Assembly: GCA_028699175.1 (NCBI GenBank)
Contig: JAQVVC010000041.1
Location: forward strand, 1-6,878
Direction of reading: 5' to 3'
Source: Bacilli bacterium
Lineage (GTDB): Bacteria > Bacillota_I > Bacilli_A > RF39 > UBA660
DNA: 6,878 bases
How positions within the stretch are numbered: position 1 is the first letter of the stretch; every line of letters starts with the position of its first letter. Positions 1-5,179 of the stretch are shown piece after piece. The notes under the pieces were generated by a model. The model had not been told where the DNA came from and did not search any database. It saw only the letters and a program-made list of their open reading frames with translations. The translations under genes and the position numbers were made by a program.

Positions 1-49
1 AAAAGATAAATTTAAAATTGATTTATTATATATGATGCAAGATAAGTAA
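1..49 (+). CDS. 3' end of an upstream gene (partial, unidentified)
   Basis: A frame beginning at base 2 stays open to a TAA at 47-49 and reads KDKFKIDLLYMMQDK. The stop lies in the loop of a strong plus-strand hairpin terminator, the same arrangement seen at the ends of other genes in this window. This supports a real plus-strand gene ending here. Only about 15 residues are visible, too few to name a product. An open frame this short can arise by chance, so the call rests mainly on the terminator. Confidence 0.4.
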   Translation, partial: KDKFKIDLLYMMQDK

Positions 50-63
50 TTATCTTGTTTTTT
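38..63 (+). terminator. Rho-independent terminator of the upstream gene
   Basis: A perfect 8-bp stem (CAAGATAA at 38-45 with TTATCTTG at 50-57) encloses a GTAA tetraloop of GNRA type. It is followed directly by six T residues (58-63). It faces the plus strand and would end transcription of the gene whose stop codon sits in the loop. Confidence 0.75.
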
Positions 64-82
64 ATTAGGATATTTTAAACAT

Positions 83-104
83 AAAAAAAGCCTATATTCA
101 TAGG
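83..104 (-). terminator. Terminator of the tRNA operon
   Basis: On the minus strand a short hairpin (CCTAT at 104-100, loop GAAT, ATAGG at 95-91) is followed by a C and then a run of seven T (minus strand, 89-83). It lies 17 bases past the CCA end of tRNA-Leu and fits a weak intrinsic terminator for the two-tRNA transcript. The stem is only five pairs. Confidence 0.6.
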
Positions 105-121
105 TATTTATTTTTTTAATT

Positions 122-206
122 TGGTGCAGGTAACAGGAATCGAACCTGCATGGATTGCTCCACTAGATCCTAAGTCTAGCGCGTCTGCCAGTTCCGCCAT
201 ACCTGC
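122..206 (-). tRNA. tRNA-Leu (anticodon UAG)
   Basis: An 85-nt cloverleaf reads on the minus strand from 206 to 122. The acceptor stem GCAGGTA pairs with TACCTGC, the discriminator is A and the 3' CCA is encoded. The anticodon stem CTAGA/TCTAG holds the loop CTTAGGA with anticodon TAG (plus-strand bases 170-172), which reads CUA and probably other CUN Leu codons. A class II long variable arm (TGGA, loop GCAA, TCCA) is present as expected for Leu, and the T-loop is TTCGATT. It is the second gene of a two-tRNA transcript, eight bases after tRNA-Ile2. Confidence 0.97.
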
Positions 207-214
207 AAAAAAAA

Positions 215-291
215 TGGTGGATCTTGTAGGACTCGAACCTACGACCGCCCGGTTATGAGCCGGATGCTCTAACCAACTGAGCTAAAGATCC
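215..291 (-). tRNA. tRNA with CAU anticodon, probably tRNA-Ile2 (lysidine type)
   Basis: A 77-nt cloverleaf runs on the minus strand from 291 to 215. The acceptor stem is GGATCTT/AAGATCC, the discriminator A and CCA are encoded, the D-arm is GCTC...GAGC, the anticodon stem is TCCGG/CCGGG (a G to T mismatch or wobble at one end), and the loop is CTCATAA with anticodon CAT (plus-strand 255-257). A CAU tRNA can be elongator Met, initiator Met or Ile2. The GGAyCTTTAGCTCAG start, CTCATAACCG anticodon arm and CGGTCGTAGG segment resemble, from memory, the Ile2 tRNA of Bacillus and mollicutes, whose C34 is changed to lysidine by TilS to read AUA. That codon is very common in these genes. Elongator Met remains possible. 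Confidence 0.9.
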
Positions 292-302
292 ATGACTACT
301 TT

Positions 303-331
303 ATAATAGCATAATTAAAAATTATGTGCAA
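303..331 (-). promoter_or_regulatory. Extended -10 promoter of the tRNA operon
   Basis: On the minus strand a -35 box TTGCAC (331-326) and a -10 box TATTAT (308-303) are separated by exactly 17 bases. A TG dinucleotide one base upstream of the -10 gives TGcTATTAT. The first base of tRNA-Ile2 is at 291, close to the expected start of transcription, so the primary transcript would have a very short 5' leader. Confidence 0.65.
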
Positions 332-338
332 TATTATT

Positions 339-367
339 TTGGTAAATATTAAGAAAAGATGTATACT
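339..367 (+). promoter_or_regulatory. Promoter of the deacetylase gene
   Basis: TTGGTA (339-344), a 17-base spacer and TATACT (362-367) make a reasonable sigma-A type promoter. Its -35 box is only seven bases from the -35 box of the divergent tRNA promoter. The predicted transcript would begin near 374, right at the AGGAGA ribosome-binding site. This leaves a leader of about 12 nt and would exclude the upstream ATG at 359. In such A+T-rich DNA a chance match cannot be ruled out. Confidence 0.4.
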
Positions 368-373
368 ATTATT

Positions 374-379
374 AGGAGA
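374..379 (+). promoter_or_regulatory. Ribosome-binding site that fixes the deacetylase start
   Basis: AGGAGA at 374-379 lies seven bases (counting from GGAG) before the ATG at 386. The in-frame ATG at 359 has no comparable site in front of it, and the bases between 359 and 386 would be used as the binding site instead. The start is therefore placed at 386. Confidence 0.8.
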
Positions 380-385
380 AGTATT

Positions 386-1654
386 ATGACTAGAAAAAAT
401 AAAAATATTATTATTTTTATATTATTAATTTTAATAATATTTAGTATTATTGTTACAAATTTATTTATTCATTTTAGTAAAATGCAAAAGTTATATGATG
501 ATAAAGTAATTAAAAAATCTAATATTACATATAATTATCCTTATTTTGATGATGATAAAGATATTTATATTACAAATTACTTAAGTACAGTAGATAATAA
601 TAAAATTGATAATATTAAATATATTGTAAATTATTTAGGAGATCATATTGTAGTATTATTTAAATTATATAAAAATGATATCATTGTAGATTATAAAAGT
701 ATTATTTTTAAAGATCGATTAGTAACTAATATTGATAGTATAATAACAAATCAAGATGAATTTATGAAAGTATTAAAAATTTATCGTGATAGTAATAATC
801 TTAAAATAAGTGATGCATTTTTAGAAAATGGTACTAAAAGTTATTTATTTAAAGACACCGAATTAGATATGTTCTTATCCAATTATGATGATAAGAATTC
901 AATAACTTTATTTAGAATAAATTATAAAGAAATAGAAAAATATTTAAATTTTCCTTATCATATCGATTCAAAATATCAGATAATGAATGATACAATAATC
1001 ACTACTCAAAAAATAACTCCAATTGATAAAAATAAAAAATTAGTTGCTTTTACTTTTGATGATGGGCCAAGTGTTTATACGTTAGAAATTGCTGAAGTAT
1101 TAGAGGAATTTAATGCTAATGCTACATTTTTTATGGTTGGTTATAATATAAAAATTAGAAATAGTGTTGTACTTGATTTATATAATAAAGGATTTGAACT
1201 AGGTAACCATACAATAGATCATTCTAGATTGACAAAATTTAGCTGTGATAAAGTTAAAGTTAAAATTGAGGAAAATAATGATTTAGTAATTAATATTATT
1301 AATGAAAAAATGAAACTTTTTCGGCCAACATACGGAGCTTTAAATATTGATATAAAACCTTGTATTAAATATCCTATTATTCTTTGGAGTGTTGATTCTA
1401 GGGATTGGGAAAGCCGAAATGTTGAAAGTATTACTTATGAAGTTATATCTAATCTTCAAGATGGTGATATTGTTTTATTTCATGATTTACATAAGCCAAC
1501 CCTTGATGCTCTAAAAATAATATTACCATTATTATATGATGATAATTTTCAAGTAGTCTCAGTAAGTGAATTATTTGAAGCTAAAGATATTCCCTTAGAA
1601 GATAGTAAAGTTTATCGAAAAGCAAGAATTAATGATAATGATATAAATAATTAG
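386..1654 (+). CDS. Membrane-anchored NodB-type polysaccharide (peptidoglycan) deacetylase
   Basis: The 422-residue protein should remove N-acetyl groups from a surface polysaccharide, most likely peptidoglycan GlcNAc or MurNAc, on the outer face of the membrane. Residues 8-30 form one hydrophobic helix preceded by Lys/Arg, so the rest is extracellular. The C-terminal third is a NodB domain (carbohydrate esterase 4 family) with all five motifs: TFDDGP (223-228; Asp225/Asp226), NHTIDH with metal-binding His275 and His279, RPTYG (313-317), DSRDW (337-341) and LFHD (364-367; His366). Motif 3 normally reads RxPY/F and here has Thr in place of Pro. Residues about 40-200 precede it as in PgdA/PdaC-type enzymes. 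I can see YITNYL and strand-rich segments there, but assignment to a DUF4163/DUF3298-like domain is inference. The gene is monocistronic, with its own promoter and terminator. The start at 386 was chosen on the AGGAGA site. Substrate is not determinable from sequence. Confidence 0.88.
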   Translation: MTRKNKNIIIFILLILIIFSIIVTNLFIHFSKMQKLYDDKVIKKSNITYNYPYFDDDKDIYITNYLSTVDNNKIDNIKYIVNYLGDHIVVLFKLYKNDIIVDYKSIIFKDRLVTNIDSIITNQDEFMKVLKIYRDSNNLKISDAFLENGTKSYLFKDTELDMFLSNYDDKNSITLFRINYKEIEKYLNFPYHIDSKYQIMNDTIITTQKITPIDKNKKLVAFTFDDGPSVYTLEIAEVLEEFNANATFFMVGYNIKIRNSVVLDLYNKGFELGNHTIDHSRLTKFSCDKVKVKIEENNDLVINIINEKMKLFRPTYGALNIDIKPCIKYPIILWSVDSRDWESRNVESITYEVISNLQDGDIVLFHDLHKPTLDALKIILPLLYDDNFQVVSVSELFEAKDIPLEDSKVYRKARINDNDINN

Positions 1655-1680
1655 ATAGATATCTAATTATTTTTAGTTTT
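1645..1680 (+). terminator. Rho-independent terminator after the deacetylase gene
   Basis: A 12-bp perfect stem (1645-1656 with 1661-1672) encloses the loop AGAT. It is followed by TTAGTTTT, with T residues also forming the end of the stem. The TAG stop codon (1652-1654) lies inside the left arm. The stem is almost all A-T, so its strength is uncertain. Confidence 0.65.
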
Positions 1681-1717
1681 AATAAACTTTTAAAACGCAT
1701 AAAATACATAGATAAAC

Positions 1718-1746
1718 TTGCATTTTCGCTGTTGTTATGTTAGTAT
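1718..1746 (+). promoter_or_regulatory. Extended -10 promoter of the adhesin-sortase operon
   Basis: TTGCAT (1718-1723), a 17-base spacer and TAGTAT (1741-1746), with TG one base before the -10 (TGtTAGTAT), resemble the layout of the tRNA promoter (TTGCAC, 17, TGcTATTAT). Transcription from near 1753 would leave a leader of about 29 nt before the ATG at 1782. The remainder of the 1655-1781 gap shows no further hairpin or operator that I can support. Confidence 0.5.
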
Positions 1747-1767
1747 AGGAAGCACTTAAAAAAAGAA

Positions 1768-1773
1768 AGAGGG
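1768..1773 (+). promoter_or_regulatory. Ribosome-binding site that fixes the adhesin start
   Basis: AGAGGG at 1768-1773 lies eight bases before the ATG at 1782. It is only two bases before an in-frame TTG at 1776, which is too close for initiation, so the ATG is taken as the start. Confidence 0.8.
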
Positions 1774-1781
1774 TTTTGAGT

Positions 1782-3707
1782 ATGAAAAAAGGGATTTTTG
1801 GTGTTTTATTAAGTCTTATATCTATTCTAGGATTTAATATTTATGCAAATGCTGCTTCAGCTCCAGCTACTATTCAAGCTGGAAAGCAGTCGGGACTTTA
1901 TTATTATGTTTCAGGATATGGAGCTACTGTTAAAAAAACAACAGATGGACACTATGTATATTGTGATAATATAAAATTAGATTTTCCAGCCAATAAAACA
2001 TTGACTTTAAGTCAAAAAGTAGACGAAGGGTTTGTTTATATGTTAAGAAATAATCCAAATACTGGAGATACTAATAAAGATTTTTATATTTTACAAATGG
2101 CAGTTTGGTGGTATAAAGATATCATTGCTGGCCAAAGTAATTTAAGTAGTACATTTAAAACATACTGTACTAATAATCGTAATAGTAATTCTGTGTGTGG
2201 ACATATTTATAATTTAGTTGAAGGTGCTAAATCATATAATCAATCAAAAGGAACAATGTCATTTAGTTCAGGATTAGTAAGTTTTACTAAACAAGGAAAT
2301 TATTATGTTTCTAATACTATTACATTAACCAGTAATAATTTAAAAACATTTGCTGGAGTTAAATTAGCAAGTGCTCCAACTGGAAGCTCAATTGTTAATA
2401 GTAATATTAGTAATAATAATGGTACATTTCAAATTAAAGTGCCAGTAAATTCAGTTAAAGAAGGATTTAATAACATTATTATTGAAGCTAGTGGTACTTA
2501 TAATGTTTTATCAGCTTATGATTATTATTATTCATCTAGTTATCAAAAAGCAATATATGATGTTGTATATAATAGCAGTTTTCCTGTAAGTGCTACTAAA
2601 TTAGCTACAATTACTAAAGAGAATGAAACAACAAAAAAAACAACAACAAAAACTACTACAAGAAAAGCTAAAAGATATGTTGAAGAAGAAAATTCACTTA
2701 AAATTAAGAAAGTTGATCAAGATGGATCTTATTTAAGAGATGCAGAATTAACTTTATATACAGGAGATTGTGTTAATAAAACTTGTTATTCAAAAGACAT
2801 TTATGCATTATGGACTACAAAAAAAAGTGCTAAAGTATTTTATGATTTACCAACTGGATATTATACAATTGCTGAAACTAAAACTCCAAAAGGGTATGTA
2901 ACAGCCGAAAAGGATTTAATTTATGTTAAACGTGATGATACTAATTATTATTATACAATGATAAATGTTAAAGAAGATGCAAAGTTAGTAAGAATAAGTA
3001 AAACAGATATAACTGGAACTCAAGAAGTACCAGGAGCAACATTGATTATAAAAACAGAAAGTGGAGAAAATGTAACATCATGGATTTCCACTACATCACC
3101 TAAATTTATTAAGTTAGATGCAGGTAGTTATACATTACAAGAAACAATTGCTCCTAAAGGATATAAGCTAAATTCAGAATTATTGCATTTTAAAGTTGAT
3201 AATGAAGGAAAGGTAACCGTTAAAAACGAATTTGGTATATATGTATCAGTTGAATATATAAAATTTGTTAATACGGCTAGTGATTTAATAAGTATTAATA
3301 AACTTGATAAAAATACCAATAAATTTATATCTGGAGTAATATTAGAAATAAAAAATGAAAAGGGAGAAGCAATATCTAGATGGACAACTACAAATGAAAG
3401 TTATAATATTGCCCTTAATCCTGGTGTATATACTTTAACTGAAGTTTATACCCCAGAAGGTTATATTAAGAATTCACAAGTAATACATTTTAAAGTAACT
3501 GAAGATGGAACCGTCTTAATTAAAAATGTTAATGGTGGATATGATATAGCAAGTGGTATTATAATTTATAATGAACCTAAAGAAGAATATGAAATAATTG
3601 TTGAAGTTCCTAAAACAGGACTTTCAAGTACACTTTCATATATTATAGGAACATTAACATTAGTTAGTGGTTCATGGATATTAATTAGAAATGGAAAATT
3701 TAACTAA
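1782..3707 (+). CDS. Cell-wall-anchored thioester-domain surface adhesin/pilin with three SpaA/Cna-B-like domains
   Basis: A 641-residue exported protein probably linked to the cell wall by sortase and used for adhesion. A Sec signal peptide (1-24) ends in ANA. Residues about 36-270 look like a TQXA thioester domain: YC at 60-61 followed by Pro69, and LQMAVW (104-109), pointing to a Cys61-Gln105 thioester that can bond covalently to host or surface amines. A Thr/Lys linker (about 278-297) follows. Three Cna-B/SpaA-like domains come next (about 304-397, 400-497, 500-598), each with a candidate isopeptide Lys (310, 407, 507), an E-box (AETKTPKGY, QETIAPKGY, TEVYTPEGY; Glu365, 454, 554) and a terminal Asn (395, 497, 597). 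Domains 2 and 3 are most alike and suggest duplication. VPKTG (609-613), a hydrophobic span (615-635) and RNGKFN form the sorting signal, with Val in place of the usual Leu. It overlaps the downstream sortase gene. Its ligand is unknown, and pilus polymerisation rather than single anchoring is possible. Confidence 0.9.
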   Translation: MKKGIFGVLLSLISILGFNIYANAASAPATIQAGKQSGLYYYVSGYGATVKKTTDGHYVYCDNIKLDFPANKTLTLSQKVDEGFVYMLRNNPNTGDTNKDFYILQMAVWWYKDIIAGQSNLSSTFKTYCTNNRNSNSVCGHIYNLVEGAKSYNQSKGTMSFSSGLVSFTKQGNYYVSNTITLTSNNLKTFAGVKLASAPTGSSIVNSNISNNNGTFQIKVPVNSVKEGFNNIIIEASGTYNVLSAYDYYYSSSYQKAIYDVVYNSSFPVSATKLATITKENETTKKTTTKTTTRKAKRYVEEENSLKIKKVDQDGSYLRDAELTLYTGDCVNKTCYSKDIYALWTTKKSAKVFYDLPTGYYTIAETKTPKGYVTAEKDLIYVKRDDTNYYYTMINVKEDAKLVRISKTDITGTQEVPGATLIIKTESGENVTSWISTTSPKFIKLDAGSYTLQETIAPKGYKLNSELLHFKVDNEGKVTVKNEFGIYVSVEYIKFVNTASDLISINKLDKNTNKFISGVILEIKNEKGEAISRWTTTNESYNIALNPGVYTLTEVYTPEGYIKNSQVIHFKVTEDGTVLIKNVNGGYDIASGIIIYNEPKEEYEIIVEVPKTGLSSTLSYIIGTLTLVSGSWILIRNGKFN

Positions 3708-4365
3708 TAAAACCAATGTTAAAGTTACAATTGGGGTATTAATAGTATTTATAGGAATCTGTATTTTATCAAGTAATTATTATAATCAAAAAAAGTTTGA
3801 AGTATTTGATGAAATAAATGATTTATACTATAGTCAATTAATTGAAATAGAAGAATTAGATGAATTAATAGAAGAAGAAATAATAGTTAATCATGAAGAA
3901 GATTTACAAACGGAAACAGCAGTAATAAATGAAGTTCCTACTCCTTCAGTACCAACTATAGATTATACAAAATATTATGTTGGCTATTTATCAATTTCTA
4001 AATTAGGCTTTAAAAAAGGTTTTACAGAAATAGATAATAAATATAATAATGTGAATAGAAATATTCAAGTTATTAATCCATCTGATTATCCGGATAAAGT
4101 TAAAGGTAATTTTATAATTGCGGGTCATTCTGGAAGTAGTTCAGTCTCTTTCTTTAAAGATTTATATAAATTAAACCTTGAAGATGAGTTAATAATAACT
4201 TATAATAATATTGAATACAAATATATTATTAAAAATATTTATACTGATGCTAAAGACGGGGATTTAGTAATTAAAAGAAATAAGAATAAAACAACGCTAA
4301 CATTAATAACTTGTACTAAAGGGGATAAAAATACTCAAACAATTTATATTGCTGAGCGTTATTAA
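3691..4365 (+). CDS. Sortase family transpeptidase dedicated to the adjacent adhesin (Gln at the usual Arg site)
   Basis: The 224-residue protein has an N-terminal membrane helix (about 12-28), an acidic spacer (36-64), a Pro/Thr-rich stretch (80-90) and a C-terminal sortase fold. YLSISKLGF (99-107) is the first core strand, IIAGHSG (142-148) carries catalytic His146, and LTLITC (203-208) carries the nucleophile Cys208. The last strand reads QTIYIA (216-221). Sortases normally have Arg immediately before this strand, as in RKIFVA of class A and RIVLHA of the other sortase here, so Gln216 stands at the Arg position. Class is uncertain: it is not class B, and a class D/E-like or separate clade is possible. 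The ATG lies inside the end of the adhesin gene (17-bp overlap) with only a weak upstream site (GGAT), so translational coupling is likely. The expected substrate is the VPKTG protein encoded just upstream. Confidence 0.88.
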   Translation: MENLTNKTNVKVTIGVLIVFIGICILSSNYYNQKKFEVFDEINDLYYSQLIEIEELDELIEEEIIVNHEEDLQTETAVINEVPTPSVPTIDYTKYYVGYLSISKLGFKKGFTEIDNKYNNVNRNIQVINPSDYPDKVKGNFIIAGHSGSSSVSFFKDLYKLNLEDELIITYNNIEYKYIIKNIYTDAKDGDLVIKRNKNKTTLTLITCTKGDKNTQTIYIAERY

Positions 4366-4387
4366 AAAGGGTAAGAGGTGATTAGTT

Positions 4388-5146
4388 ATGGTAGAGTATA
4401 CTCTATTAGAAAAGATTAAAACTTTATTTAATCTTATTACTAATTCGCCTCTTTTTTTAATTCTTGTATTGGGAATTCTTTTAATGATAATTGATATAGC
4501 ATTTATTTCTAAAACTGATAAAAAAACAAAAATTATTTATTCAATAATTTCAATAATAGTAATAATATTATTAATGGATTCATATTTTAATTCATTAATT
4601 AGTTTATTTGATACCATTGCTAAAAATATAGTGTCAATAATATATTTTCCTACAATGCTTCAATATATATTAATGTTACTTGCTAGTTTAATTATCTTAA
4701 TTTTTAGTGTTGCTAGTAAAAAAATAAATATTAATATTAAAAGAATTAATATATTAGTTTTAATTATTAATACTTTTTTATTCTTTTTAATATTAGATCA
4801 AATAAATAATAATAATGTTGACTTAGCAAGCAAGGTAAGTATATATAGCAATAGCATATTAATGATTCTCCTTGAGTTAAGCTTAGCATTATTTGTGGTT
4901 TGGGTAATTGGTTTAATCCTTTATAAAGTAATTAAAAGATTATCGTTAAGAGAACAATTAGAGAGAGTTACTTTAGATTCGCAAACATTTTATGATGAAC
5001 CAATACTACCAGATAGTTTTAATGATTTACAAAAACCAAAACTTAATGAAAAAAATAAAACGAATAAAAAAGAAGAATTATTTAATCTAGAAGAATATAA
5101 ACAAATGAAAAAAATTCTAGAATTAATCAAGAAAACAACTGAATAA
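4388..5146 (+). CDS. Five-helix membrane protein of unknown function in the adhesin-sortase operon
   Basis: I do not recognise this 252-residue protein. Hydrophobic helices are at about 21-40, 48-66, 86-108, 118-137 and 154-183. They are followed by a hydrophilic tail of about 65 residues (184-252) rich in Lys, Glu and Asn, ending in a probable short amphipathic helix. With five spans and Lys/Arg-rich edges (KTDKKTK at 42-48, KRLSLR at 183-188), the tail is probably cytoplasmic and the N-terminus outside or re-entrant. There is no signal peptide, catalytic motif or sorting signal that I can see. A good ribosome-binding site (AGAGGTG at 4374-4380, seven bases before ATG) and the 22-bp gap after the sortase gene place it third in the operon. 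Context suggests a role in handling or assembling the surface protein, but this is inference only. Confidence 0.8.
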   Translation: MVEYTLLEKIKTLFNLITNSPLFLILVLGILLMIIDIAFISKTDKKTKIIYSIISIIVIILLMDSYFNSLISLFDTIAKNIVSIIYFPTMLQYILMLLASLIILIFSVASKKININIKRINILVLIINTFLFFLILDQINNNNVDLASKVSIYSNSILMILLELSLALFVVWVIGLILYKVIKRLSLREQLERVTLDSQTFYDEPILPDSFNDLQKPKLNEKNKTNKKEELFNLEEYKQMKKILELIKKTTE

Positions 5147-5179
5147 TAAAAAGGTATTTAAATACCTTTTTATTATTCA
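5140..5179. terminator. Bidirectional terminator: 40-nt perfect palindrome between convergent genes
   Basis: Bases 5140-5159 are the exact reverse complement of 5160-5179, giving a 20-bp stem (less a few bases for the loop) around GGTATTTAAATACC. An A run on the left and a T run on the right (5167-5171) supply a U-tract in both directions. Both stop codons, TAA at 5144-5146 for the membrane protein and TAA at 5175-5173 for the opposing sortase, lie inside the arms. The two genes therefore share one terminator. Confidence 0.9.

Noticed and set aside
359..385. Upstream in-frame ATG giving a nine-residue longer deacetylase
   Set aside because: It has no good ribosome-binding site, overlaps the candidate -10 box and would consume the clear AGGAGA site that serves the ATG at 386.
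1776..1781. TTG start two codons before the adhesin ATG
   Set aside because: Only two bases separate it from AGAGGG; the ATG at 1782 has the proper eight-base spacing and starts a normal signal peptide.
2627..2665. Possible phase-variable tract (A8 and ACA repeats) in the Thr/Lys linker of the adhesin
   Set aside because: The A8 run at 2633-2640 is short and similar runs are frequent in this A+T-rich window; there is no evidence of length variation from a single sequence.
3128..3319. Minus-strand open frame of 63 codons inside the adhesin gene
   Set aside because: It lies wholly antisense to two well-formed SpaA-like domains, lacks a ribosome-binding site I can support and encodes no recognisable product.
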